Assembly: GCF_017696175.1 (NCBI RefSeq)
Contig: NZ_JAAORE010000002.1
Location: forward strand, 1 to 64,000
DNA length: 64,000 nt
DNA from: Prochlorococcus marinus XMU1404
GTDB lineage: Bacteria; Cyanobacteriota; Cyanobacteriia; PCC-6307; Cyanobiaceae
Direction: 5' to 3'
In this document: piece after piece, positions 57,182 through 63,872 of the stretch
Layout of the letters: every line of letters begins with the position of its first letter
How positions within the stretch are numbered: the stretch's first letter is position 1
Position numbers and translations under genes: made by a program
The notes under the pieces: model-generated
Databases searched by the model: none
The model's input: the letters and a program-made list of their open reading frames with translations, nothing else
What the model was told of the DNA's origin: nothing

Positions 57182-57367
57182 TTAAATAGGCATCCAATTT
57201 GGTTTATCTATGATCCATTTTTCTCTATCTTCATATTTAACAGTCCATAAAAGAAACGAAGAAATCTGTTTAAGAGATATGCCAGCCACATATCTTGTTT
57301 TTGGACTTATTGATATAATTCCAAATAAAAATATTACTAAAATAAGTTTAAGAATAACCTTAATCAT
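57182..57367 (-). CDS. Small membrane protein (61 residues)
   Basis: An N-terminal membrane helix (VILKLILVIFLFGIISI) is followed by a soluble, Trp-containing tail (REKWIIDKPNWMPI). No family recognised. It lies 21 bases after the ligase-like start, on the same strand. Confidence 0.5.
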   Translation of the reverse strand: MIKVILKLILVIFLFGIISISPKTRYVAGISLKQISSFLLWTVKYEDREKWIIDKPNWMPI

Positions 57368-57397
57368 TTAAAAAGTCAGCGTAATTTTTCAAACTTT

Positions 57398-57655
57398 TTA
57401 ATTTTTGCAATTCTTATAACCTTCAATCTTCGCTAGTTCATCAATTTTCAAACCTGTTTCTTTTAATAAAGTTTCTCCGATATCGTCTTTATTAAATTTA
57501 GTTAATGCTCCTTTAGTGGAGTACTTAATGCATTGGTTTTTATATTTTGCTTCTTTGACAATAGGAGATAAATAAAAACCAAACAAGACGATAAAAGCCC
57601 CATAGGTTAAAACTTTTCTGTGGTTTTCCCACCATTTATAAAATTTATTGGACAC
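57398..57655 (-). CDS. Small membrane protein (85 residues)
   Basis: One helix (KVLTYGAFIVLFGFYLSPIV) is followed by a soluble tail with two Cys residues (NQCIKYS and YKNCKN) that could pair outside the cytoplasm. No family recognised. Confidence 0.55.
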   Translation of the reverse strand: MSNKFYKWWENHRKVLTYGAFIVLFGFYLSPIVKEAKYKNQCIKYSTKGALTKFNKDDIGETLLKETGLKIDELAKIEGYKNCKN

Positions 57656-57727
57656 GGAAGATAAATAACTAACTTCTATTTTAAGTTGATTGTCAACAAA
57701 TTACTTTAGTAATTGAAGTACCTTAAT

Positions 57728-57958
57728 TTATTGTTTTTCATTAATAGATCTAACCCAAGAATAATATCTTGATTTTCTAATCCTCTGTTCTTTCGAGACT
57801 AATCTATCTGCAGATTCAAATGGTGATTCTCCTTTCTCAATTTTTGTTGTAATAGATATACCAAAACCTTTCGCTTCAATTTTTGCAATGCCACCTTCTA
57901 AAAAAAATAGAAATGACCAACCTTTATTCCATCCTAAATAGAAGGGATTTCTATACAT
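57728..57958 (-). CDS. Small hypothetical protein (76 residues)
   Basis: Aromatic N-terminus (MYRNPFYLGWNKGWSFLFFL) and basic C-terminus (KEQRIRKSRYYSWVRS). No family recognised. Upstream it faces the second DUF1651 promoter region. Confidence 0.5.
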   Translation of the reverse strand: MYRNPFYLGWNKGWSFLFFLEGGIAKIEAKGFGISITTKIEKGESPFESADRLVSKEQRIRKSRYYSWVRSINEKQ

Positions 57959-58096
57959 TTTATTTTTTGGATTTACTACTTAATAATATTTGCCTTAAGA
58001 AGGAGTTACTTGTATAGACCATTACCAAATAAAAAGTTTACGTTTGATTAATCCGGAAAATAATTTTCGAATTTAAATAATTACTTAAAGGAATAC

Positions 58097-58142
58097 TTGA
58101 CGCTGGGCAATAGTACATTTATATTAATAGTACAACTGTATT
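58097..58142 (+). promoter_or_regulatory. Promoter with candidate LexA (SOS) box upstream of second DUF1651 gene
   Basis: TTGACG (58097) and TATATT (58120) are spaced 17 bases, followed by AGTACAACTGTATT (58129-58142), which fits RGTACNNNDGTWCB with one mismatch. The block TTTATATTAATAGTACA is identical to that before the first DUF1651 gene. A further AATAGTAC half-site lies between -35 and -10. Confidence 0.6.
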
Positions 58143-58148
58143 AGATGT

Positions 58149-58439
58149 ATGACATCAGGAGTCGCTAATGTTCGGGCTAATTTTTATCATGGCAGCCTTA
58201 TTGACCCCCCAGCTGGCTGGTTGTTTAACCAAAAAGGTGGTTTATTAATTTTTTTTGAGTGTTATAAGAAATCTTTATCTAATAACTTAAAAGTATATAC
58301 TCACCTTTTTTATTCAAATGAATTAGGTGAACCAGCCCAACTTAAAAACTCAAGACTTCATTCTATTGATTGTGCTTGTGAAACATGGAATGAATTAATT
58401 TCTGGAGGCTGGCAAATTGTTACTGGTAAATTCCAGTAA
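58149..58439 (+). CDS. DUF1651 family protein, paralogue of the one at 55709
   Basis: The protein has 96 residues. Shared pattern with its paralogue: MTxGxANVxxNF, PxGWLxxxxxxxL, a YxNxLGEP stretch (YSNELGEPAQL versus YANDLGEPMAI) and a closing WNELISGGW. Function unknown; upstream regulation appears shared. Confidence 0.75.
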   Translation: MTSGVANVRANFYHGSLIDPPAGWLFNQKGGLLIFFECYKKSLSNNLKVYTHLFYSNELGEPAQLKNSRLHSIDCACETWNELISGGWQIVTGKFQ

Positions 58440-58464
58440 TCATGATTAATGTGAATCTATCAAA

Positions 58465-58644
58465 ATGGTAATATCTAAAAGAATTTACCTTAAAACGAAA
58501 ACGTACAAAGATTCTTATTACTTGCAATCACTTTCGCTAAAGCACTACAGAAACTTTTGCTAAGATTTTGATTTGTCCAATACACCAAAAGTTATACCAT
58601 ATGGTGATCATTTACTTAAAGGTTTTGAGTATGGGCAAAAATAG
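58465..58644 (+). pseudogene. Small ORF broken by one in-frame TAA
   Basis: ATG 58465 reads 32 basic, Tyr-rich residues (KRIYLKTKTYKDSYYLQSLS) to TAA at 58561. The same frame then continues without another stop for 26 further codons (DFDLSNTPKVIPYGDHLLKG) to TAG 58642. Codon use and composition do not change at the stop, which one base change (for example AAA to TAA) would explain. Alternatives are a real 32-residue gene or readthrough. Confidence 0.45.
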
Positions 58645-58768
58645 GACAATATTTTCTCCTAGATCCTCTTAATTATTCTCTCAATTAAACTTCAGTAAGT
58701 TGAGATGATTTAATTATGTAAACAAAGCATTATTTTATACAACTTCAAAAAATCTTTTTAAGTAATTT

Positions 58769-58876
58769 ATGATTATGATTCAATTTTACTTTTCAATATT
58801 TCTATTAGTTGTGCTTACTTTCTTTGCACTTTTGTTAGATGCACCAGAATTAGCATCTTTAATTCAAACATTTTAG
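58769..58876 (+). CDS. 35-residue single-helix membrane peptide
   Basis: ATG 58769 to TAG 58874 encodes one membrane helix (FYFSIFLLVVLTFFALLL) and an acidic-polar tail (DAPELASLIQTF). A weak hairpin (AAATCAG/CTGATTT, 58885-58906) follows and may terminate it. No family recognised. Confidence 0.5.
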   Translation: MIMIQFYFSIFLLVVLTFFALLLDAPELASLIQTF

Positions 58877-58919
58877 AAAATAATAAATCAGCATTTTTAC
58901 TGATTTACTTTCTTTATAA

Positions 58920-59066
58920 TTAAGATTTAAGTTTAACTTGTTGAATCGGAGGGATCTAATGATTGACAGTCCACCAAAGGAGTTAGATTCTAATATTTAA
59001 ATCTAAATAAAACTAATGCTAAATTTGGAATGAATCTTTTATTTGAGATTCATTCCTTTTTATTTT
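58920..59066 (+). ncRNA. Candidate small RNA or 13-codon peptide transcript
   Basis: A short region ends in a strong terminator and contains only a 13-codon ORF (58959-59000, MIDSPPKELDSNI) preceded by GGAGGGATCTA. The transcript would be about 100-150 bases. It may be a small RNA like the Yfr RNAs of Prochlorococcus or encode the peptide. The promoter was not identified. Confidence 0.35.
59027..59066 (+). terminator. Strong Rho-independent terminator
   Basis: GGAATGAATCT (59027-59037) pairs perfectly with AGATTCATTCC (59046-59056) across an 8-base loop and is followed by a T-rich run. No ordinary gene precedes it, so it probably ends the small transcript described at 58920. Confidence 0.85.
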
Positions 59067-59163
59067 TTTTTTTGAAAATGTGAAATTAGGAATATTAAAT
59101 TATAAATTTAAAAATATGCTCATATAAAACTAATTTTATGCCAAAGGTACTTTTAGAAAGTGG

Positions 59164-59352
59164 CTAATTTAATCTAAATCCAAAGCCAGTTTTTTGTTCT
59201 TTCTTTTCTTCCCATTCGTTCATAATCAGTTTTAGTATATTTTTCACTTCTAAATTCGAGGCATCAGTATCTTTTTGCAGATTTATACAAATATTCTTTA
59301 TTTCCTCAAAAGCATTATCAATTAATATTGTTTTTTGATCTAGATTAGCCAT
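59164..59352 (-). CDS. Small helical protein (62 residues)
   Basis: Soluble, charged, with a coiled-coil-like middle (NAFEEIKNICINLQKD) and C-terminal EWEEKKEQKTGFGFRLN. No family recognised. It starts 5 bases after the stop of the 65-residue gene, on the same strand. Confidence 0.5.
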   Translation of the reverse strand: MANLDQKTILIDNAFEEIKNICINLQKDTDASNLEVKNILKLIMNEWEEKKEQKTGFGFRLN

Positions 59353-59357
59353 AGACT

Positions 59358-59555
59358 TTAATAAGCTCCATTACAGTTAAATCCACTGCAGTTAATAATT
59401 CTAAAAATGTTCATTATGAAAGTATGGAATCTTTCATCATAGAAAAATGCCCAAGTCGTAAATATAGCAAAACCCGAGACAGCAAAAGCAGCATATTGAA
59501 GCCAATGTATTCCATAGCTGTCAACACCATTTTTGTCGAAATCAGAATTACTCAA
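59358..59555 (-). CDS. Small membrane protein (65 residues)
   Basis: A polar N-terminus (MSNSDFDKNGVDSYGIHWL) precedes one membrane helix (YAAFAVSGFAIFTTWAFF) and a short tail with two Cys. No family recognised. Confidence 0.5.
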   Translation of the reverse strand: MSNSDFDKNGVDSYGIHWLQYAAFAVSGFAIFTTWAFFYDERFHTFIMNIFRIINCSGFNCNGAY

Positions 59556-59650
59556 TTTTTTTATACATATAATAAGATTATTTTTTTTAAAGGGAGAGTT
59601 TGTTTTGAAGGAGAGATTTATTTTTTCTTAATTTTTAAAGTATTGAAAGC

Positions 59651-59905
59651 TTAAATAAATCCTGGAATTATCCACCCAAAAAAACCATAGTTTATTATTA
59701 ATGCTGAAAGACCAATCATAGCTAGTCTACCGTTTGTCATTTCGGCATTTTTCCAATATTTACCCATATAGTTGTTAATTTTTTTTGAATTTTTATCTAT
59801 CAAATAATTTGGTTCTAAAGGTTCTTGGAGCCTTTTGATTGCGTATAAGGAGAATTGGATTGTAATAGCGATAATAACAACTATAAAACTAGTAAGAGCA
59901 TCCAT
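59651..59905 (-). CDS. hli: High-light-inducible (Hli) protein with an additional N-terminal membrane segment
   Basis: The protein has 84 residues. The C-terminal helix has the chlorophyll-binding CAB motif (WKNAEMTNGRLAMIGLSAL) with Glu, Asn, Arg and Met ligand positions kept. Most Hli proteins have one helix; this one also has an N-terminal hydrophobic stretch (SFIVVIIAITIQFSLYAI). Hli proteins protect photosystem assembly and bind chlorophyll and carotenoid in thylakoids under light stress. Confidence 0.85.
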   Translation of the reverse strand: MDALTSFIVVIIAITIQFSLYAIKRLQEPLEPNYLIDKNSKKINNYMGKYWKNAEMTNGRLAMIGLSALIINYGFFGWIIPGFI

Positions 59906-60258
59906 TTTTTAATTTCATGTGTGATCGATAAGTCAGAAAAGTAAATGACATTTGTATTTTTCAAATATTTCCTCGTAGCTGCTTTATTGACAAAGGAAAA
60001 TTTAACTTGAATTATTAACGAATGTAACATATCTAAAGTAAATAAGTATGAATCCTTACCTTTTCTTTGGATTTCAGACTTAAAAAGACTATTATGTTAC
60101 ATTTATGTGTAAGCTATATGTAAGGAGTAGCTTCAGTTGAAATACAGAATTAGCTTTAAAGTCTTATTTCTCTAGATCATATAGAGTATTGAAGATTTAT
60201 TTAATAGGAGTATATTTTTATGTTATTTGTTAGAAATGATTTTTATAACTAGTTATTA
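59906..60258. other. Gene-free stretch upstream of hli
   Basis: About 350 AT-rich bases with no ORF longer than 12 codons that I would support and no strong hairpin. It includes the promoter region of the hli gene on the minus strand. Confidence 0.5.
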
Positions 60259-60378
60259 TTACTTTTGTTTTATTTCGGGAAGGTAGAATTTATTACCTAA
60301 TGTATAACCTATTGACATAAGCACGAACCCAATAAGTTGAGGTAAATGAGAGTTAGCTAGAGAGATTTTTTCAATCAT
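60259..60378 (-). CDS. 39-residue single-helix membrane peptide
   Basis: ATG 60378 to TAA 60259. The sequence begins MIEKISLANSHLPQLIGFVL and ends with a basic-polar tail (YLPEIKQK). A single hydrophobic helix is present. No family recognised. Confidence 0.45.
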   Translation of the reverse strand: MIEKISLANSHLPQLIGFVLMSIGYTLGNKFYLPEIKQK

Positions 60379-60429
60379 TTCTCAATTCATAAAATATTAT
60401 GATAATAAAAAATTTTTAATACTGTAAGT

Positions 60430-60603
60430 CTATTTTTTTTTTGCTTCTTTAATTTCCCCAGATTTTTTTAGTGAATTTACAAGTCTTTCATTTTCTGTTT
60501 TTAAATTTTCTAATGCTGATTTAGTGAATTGTTCTTTAGCCTCAAATTTTGCTGAACTTATAACTTTTTTATTAGGAAGTTTTTTCTTCGGTTCTGGCTT
60601 CAT
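60430..60603 (-). CDS. Lys/Glu-rich helical protein (57 residues)
   Basis: ATG 60603 to TAG 60430. The protein is almost entirely charged and probably a coiled coil (SALENLKTENERLVNSLKKS), with a basic N-terminus (MKPEPKKKLPNKK). No family recognised. Confidence 0.5.
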   Translation of the reverse strand: MKPEPKKKLPNKKVISSAKFEAKEQFTKSALENLKTENERLVNSLKKSGEIKEAKKK

Positions 60604-60701
60604 ATTAAACAGCTTTTTAAAAATTTTAGAAGTTATTTTTTTTGTTTTAGGTATTATTTTTTACACTTTTCTGGTTAATAATATTTGTTTACATAAACAA
60701 A

Positions 60702-60914
60702 TTAATCTTTATCTTTTGGGAGACTGAACCATCCAGTAGTCCATTCTGATTTTAGTTTTTCCCATGAAATCCTTTTAATATCTTTTTTATTTTTGGCAGG
60801 AAAAATATCAACCCATCTATCCTCTTTTTTACCACCATAAGCTTTAACTTGAAAATGCCTATTGCCATTAATAGTCTTTGGTGATGTCCAACAAAGAGTA
60901 GGAGGCCATTTCAT
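60702..60914 (-). CDS. Trp-rich conserved protein (TIGR02450-like)
   Basis: The protein has 70 residues with Trp-rich spacing: CWTSPKTINGNRHFQVKAYG, a basic middle and SWEKLKSEWTTGWFSL. This follows the TIGR02450 pattern (KWTA..P..RxKHF..., WRxL.....W..GW). Function unknown. Confidence 0.7.
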   Translation of the reverse strand: MKWPPTLCWTSPKTINGNRHFQVKAYGGKKEDRWVDIFPAKNKKDIKRISWEKLKSEWTTGWFSLPKDKD

Positions 60915-60940
60915 GAGATATTTAAAAAAAGTTAAGAAAA

Positions 60941-61027
60941 CTAAAGGTTGCTTTGCCCAGTAAAAACTAATCCATAATATGCAATCGTACCAAGAATAAG
61001 TACGATACCTAGTATTCTAATAATCAT
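60941..61027 (-). CDS. 28-residue membrane peptide
   Basis: ATG 61027 to TAG 60941 encodes one membrane helix (MIIRILGIVLILGTIAYYGL) and a short polar tail. It is upstream of the Trp-rich gene on the same strand. No family recognised. Confidence 0.45.
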   Translation of the reverse strand: MIIRILGIVLILGTIAYYGLVFTGQSNL

Positions 61028-61097
61028 GCTTTAATGTTTTTAACTCCAAATTATATTAATGAATTTTTACATATTTGAGTTGAGGATTATAAATTTT

Positions 61098-61307
61098 TTA
61101 ACTATTCCTTTTTTTATTTCTAACTTTTGAGTGGCAAGATTCAGGATGCCATTCTTTCTGAATATTGCCAATAAAATCATATATAAATGAATCGGGACAT
61201 CCTGTTTCTTTTTTAAGTTCTGAAAGCTCTTCTTTAATGGATTCATATACACTCGTTATTAACCCTAAATTTTCTTCTTGAGAGGCGACCCATTTTTTGT
61301 TCTCCAT
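61098..61307 (-). CDS. Small soluble protein (69 residues)
   Basis: ATG 61307 gives 69 residues (MENKKWVASQEENLGLITSV); ATG 61334 would add nine. It has two Cys (TGCPDSF and ESCHSKV) and a basic end. It starts 10 bases after the stop of the 56-residue gene. No family recognised. Confidence 0.5.
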   Translation of the reverse strand: MENKKWVASQEENLGLITSVYESIKEELSELKKETGCPDSFIYDFIGNIQKEWHPESCHSKVRNKKRNS

Positions 61308-61317
61308 TATTATGGTT

Positions 61318-61488
61318 TTAATTATTTTCCACAATATCGTAATAGGTTATATCTCCATAATCAGCATCTGAACAACATAAATCGCCATATAGTTCTTCTA
61401 ACAAATCGTATGCATCTGAATACTTATCAAAACTTTGAGAAGTTAATTCGTCATCTTTCCCATCTATTCTAATTATCTTGTAGTTCAT
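61318..61488 (-). CDS. Acidic Asp/Tyr-rich protein (56 residues)
   Basis: ATG 61488 to TAA 61318. Strand-like start (MNYKIIRIDGKDDELTSQ), helix (YSDAYDLLEELYGDLCCSD) and an acidic end. It resembles small acidic proteins common in picocyanobacteria, but I cannot name a family. It is first in a two-gene pair with the 69-residue gene. Confidence 0.55.
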   Translation of the reverse strand: MNYKIIRIDGKDDELTSQSFDKYSDAYDLLEELYGDLCCSDADYGDITYYDIVENN

Positions 61489-61547
61489 ATTTAGCTTAGA
61501 TGCAAAAAGTATTATTTTTCATTAGAGCATCTTATTAAATTAAAATC

Positions 61548-61754
61548 TTATTTAAGAGTATTGGTTGGATAAAGCTTCTGTATTTTATTTTTCTGAATTT
61601 CTATTTTTCTTTGTTCATATTTTTTTGCCATTATTTTTCTGATAAATAATTGTGGGATAAGCCAAACTAATGCAATAGCTATAGCCATGAAAGCAGGATT
61701 TCTCCAGGTTAACCTAATAATCTCTTGTATAAATTCTTGATTGAAAATTTCCAT
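61548..61754 (-). CDS. Small membrane protein (68 residues)
   Basis: One membrane helix (AFMAIAIALVWLIPQLFI) and a basic coiled-coil tail (KYEQRKIEIQKNKIQKL). No family recognised. Confidence 0.5.
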   Translation of the reverse strand: MEIFNQEFIQEIIRLTWRNPAFMAIAIALVWLIPQLFIRKIMAKKYEQRKIEIQKNKIQKLYPTNTLK

Positions 61755-61926
61755 AAATTAAATCTTGATGACAAAAATATCTTTGCTTTCTTGTATAAGA
61801 TCTTTTGAATGCCAATAATTATTATAACCTTAAAAAATCTTATCAGGAATTTTATAACTTTTTACTTTTTCTAGTTTGTTTTTTTTTATATTTGGATCTA
61901 GATTAATTTTTAATTTTTCTTGAAAG

Positions 61927-62592
61927 ATGCCGACTTATTTAATTACAGGAACAAATAGGGGTATTGGATTAGAATTATGTAGGCAAATTCATAAGAGAGG
62001 AGATTATGTAATTGCAACGTGTAGGAAAGCTTCAAAAGAACTTAGAGATTTAGGCGTGAGAATTGAAGAGAATATAGAAATTTCTTCTGATGAGTCGATC
62101 ACAAATTTGTGTAAAAAATTATCTGGAGTTAATTTAGATTGCTTAATTCATAATGCAGGAATTTATGAATTTAATTCTTTCGAAAACTTTGATAAAAAAA
62201 GTATTTTGCGTCAATTTGAAGTCAATGCATTGAGCCCAATATTTATCACTCATTCACTTAAACATCTTTTAAAAAGATCTTCTAAAGTTGCTTTTATCAC
62301 AAGTAGAATGGGCTCTATTGAAGATAATAAATCTGGAAGTTCTTATGGTTACAGGATGTCTAAAGTCTCCTTATCCATGGCAGCAAAATCACTTTCTATA
62401 GATTTATCAAAAGAAGATATTTATGTAGCTATTTTGCATCCTGGGTTAGTGAGTACAAGAATGACTGGCTTTACAAGAAATGGAATTAGTCCTGAAGAAT
62501 CAGCAAATGGCATTTTAAAACGTATAGATTCTTTAAATAAAAAAAACTCAGGTACGTTTTGGCATGTCAACGGAGAAGTTTTGCCTTGGTAA
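61927..62592 (+). CDS. Short-chain dehydrogenase/reductase (SDR)
   Basis: The protein has 221 residues. NAD(P) loop TGTNRGIGLELC, NAG of the fold in IHNAGIYEF, catalytic Ser in FITSRMGSI and YxxxK as YRMSK. The pattern after the YxxxK (SLSMAAKSLSIDLSKE, then LHPGLVSTRM) is like C-factor-type SDRs. Substrate unknown. ATG 61927 follows a T-rich spacer. Confidence 0.88.
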   Translation: MPTYLITGTNRGIGLELCRQIHKRGDYVIATCRKASKELRDLGVRIEENIEISSDESITNLCKKLSGVNLDCLIHNAGIYEFNSFENFDKKSILRQFEVNALSPIFITHSLKHLLKRSSKVAFITSRMGSIEDNKSGSSYGYRMSKVSLSMAAKSLSIDLSKEDIYVAILHPGLVSTRMTGFTRNGISPEESANGILKRIDSLNKKNSGTFWHVNGEVLPW

Positions 62593-62724
62593 TATCTTTA
62601 CCTTTGTATTGAAGAGATTTATATCGTTAATTTGTTAAAAAACTTTTAAATTTTTGACGATTTTCTTTTCTTGTTTAATTCTTTAAGTTATCTTTAAAAA
62701 AACATTAGTAAAGGAGGTGATTCA

Positions 62725-62847
62725 TTGTCGTATCTACCGAAAAATGCGGTTATTAAAGGGACCGTGAATTCAGTATCTTCATCACATTCATCGGTCTCTT
62801 TTTCTTTTATTAAGAAAAAAGGTTTTATCATCAATAGATTTATATAA
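62725..62847 (+). CDS. Possible 40-residue ORF with near-perfect Shine-Dalgarno
   Basis: AAAGGAGGTGATTC ends two bases before TTG 62725. The frame encodes 40 residues (SYLPKNAVIKGTVNSV, then Ser-rich, then a basic tail) to TAA 62845. The same DNA folds into the hairpin at 62758-62798 followed by a T-run, so the transcript may end before the stop. It could be a leader peptide, a small RNA or a small gene. Confidence 0.4.
   Translation: MSYLPKNAVIKGTVNSVSSSHSSVSFSFIKKKGFIINRFI
62758..62810 (+). terminator. Hairpin with T-run inside the small ORF
   Basis: GGGACCG (62758-62764) pairs with CGGTCTC (62792-62798, one G-U), with GAAT/ATTC as a possible inner stem, and is followed by T-rich sequence. 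It looks like a Rho-independent terminator or attenuator. Confidence 0.55.
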
Positions 62848-62865
62848 ATCAATCACTTAATAATA

Positions 62866-62905
62866 AAAAGCTCTGCATCTTAGATAGTTGCAGAGCTTTT
62901 TTAAT
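62866..62905. terminator. Bidirectional Rho-independent terminator
   Basis: AAAAGCTCTGCA (62866-62877) pairs perfectly with TGCAGAGCTTTT (62889-62900) across an 11-base loop, with T-runs outward on each strand. It probably serves the minus-strand small-membrane-protein operon starting at 63609. Confidence 0.8.
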
Positions 62906-62933
62906 GAATTTGAATAGTCTTTCAAGATGCACT

Positions 62934-63035
62934 CTATCTTTTTTGGCCGAAATAAATTAAGGCTAAAAATGATAATGTGCTTACCAAAGCAATTAAATAC
63001 CACCCAGTTGATGAGTTACTAGTTACTTCTGTCAT
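62934..63035 (-). CDS. 33-residue single-helix membrane peptide (last of operon)
   Basis: ATG 63035 overlaps the preceding stop (ATGA), and TAG lies at 62934. Polar N-terminus (MTEVTSNSSTG), one helix (WYLIALVSTLSFLALIYFG) and a basic end. Overlap supports translation. No family recognised. Confidence 0.55.
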   Translation of the reverse strand: MTEVTSNSSTGWYLIALVSTLSFLALIYFGQKR

Positions 63036-63127
63036 TTATTTTGATTTTTGTCTGAGGAATTGATTATTTGAGAGAAAATTACAATTGATATCATTAAAAA
63101 AACTAAAAGGATGTAAGTTACATTCAT
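63032..63127 (-). CDS. 31-residue single-helix membrane peptide
   Basis: ATG 63127 immediately follows the stop of the 84-residue gene, and TGA at 63032-63034 overlaps the next ATG. One helix (YILLVFLMISIVIFSQII) and a polar tail. No family recognised. Confidence 0.55.
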   Translation of the reverse strand: MNVTYILLVFLMISIVIFSQIINSSDKNQNK

Positions 63128-63382
63128 TTATAAAAAAATGCTAATTATCAAAAAGATTATTCCTAGAACTACCGTAACAATTGCTCCATCAACTAATAAG
63201 TCTTTCCATGTATAACTTTTAAGCATCCTTGTTTTATCTTCCTCGCTCATAAGGTTCTTCAACCACGTCCAATCTAAAAGCTGTGTCAATGCAACACCAA
63301 AAATTAAATGACCAATCAAAATACCAATTAGATCAATTCTAGAAATATCTTTGGTTAAGCTCGTAATAATAAAAAATTCCAC
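63128..63382 (-). CDS. Small two-helix membrane protein (84 residues)
   Basis: Two hydrophobic segments (DLIGILIGHLIFGVALTQLL and GAIVTVVLGIIFLIISIFL) flank a charged loop (SEEDKTRMLKSYTWKD). Its ATG overlaps the previous stop by one base (TAATG). No family recognised. Confidence 0.6.
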   Translation of the reverse strand: MEFFIITSLTKDISRIDLIGILIGHLIFGVALTQLLDWTWLKNLMSEEDKTRMLKSYTWKDLLVDGAIVTVVLGIIFLIISIFL

Positions 63383-63609
63383 TAGTTTTTGTTTTTATTA
63401 GATAAGGCTCCACCTTCTTTTTTATATTTTTCCCAAGCTTCACTTATTTTTGCTTTAGAGAAATTTTGTTTCCCCTCAGAGAATTTATTTTTAAAGTTAT
63501 TAAAACTATTTGAAAGCTCTTTCTTTGTTGGTTCATCAAGAAAGTTTGATGTCAATTTCCATAAATACCAGCTACTAGCTAGAAGAAGAATTAATCCGAG
63601 TAATTGCAT
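63382..63609 (-). CDS. Small membrane-anchored helical protein (75 residues)
   Basis: An N-terminal helix (LLGLILLLASSWYLWKL) followed by a charged coiled-coil-like tail (KKELSNSFNNFKNKFSEGK). First of four overlapping small genes on the minus strand. No family recognised. Confidence 0.6.
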   Translation of the reverse strand: MQLLGLILLLASSWYLWKLTSNFLDEPTKKELSNSFNNFKNKFSEGKQNFSKAKISEAWEKYKKEGGALSNKNKN

Positions 63610-63699
63610 ATTTGTTTTTTACCATGCTACAACCTTTTAAATGCTTTCGATAAATTAATTTATCTAATACCTGTATAATTATTTTTCTTTAAATCTAAA

Positions 63700-63855
63700 T
63701 TAAAACTTTAACCAGTGAAAAAAAATCCTATCTAGCAACCAAATAGTTAATCCCCCTTCTAAAAAAGCTAGCCAGTACATCCCATAATCTGAAAACCCCA
63801 TTTGTTCTTTTACTGTTTTAATCAATTTTTTGTGAGCTTGAATTAGATCTTTCAT
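63700..63855 (-). CDS. 51-residue membrane-associated protein
   Basis: ATG 63855 to TAA 63700. Basic N-terminus (MKDLIQAHKKLIKTVKEQ), then an aromatic hydrophobic half (YWLAFLEGGLTIWLLDRIFF). No family recognised. Confidence 0.5.
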   Translation of the reverse strand: MKDLIQAHKKLIKTVKEQMGFSDYGMYWLAFLEGGLTIWLLDRIFFHWLKF

Positions 63856-63872
63856 TAATAATTAAATTTGTT

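Noticed and set aside
59424-59654. 76-residue plus-strand ORF
   Set aside because: Mostly antisense to the 65-residue membrane protein gene; low-complexity tail.
60220-60252. 10-codon ORF MLFVRNDFYN with TAGGAG upstream
   Set aside because: Too short and without supporting context such as a terminator or overlap.
60524-60727. 67-residue plus-strand ORF
   Set aside because: Antisense to the Lys/Glu-rich 57-residue gene and the spacer; hydrophobic only because T-rich.
61278-61472. 64-residue plus-strand ORF
   Set aside because: Antisense to the 56-residue acidic gene, which has better composition and neighbour spacing.
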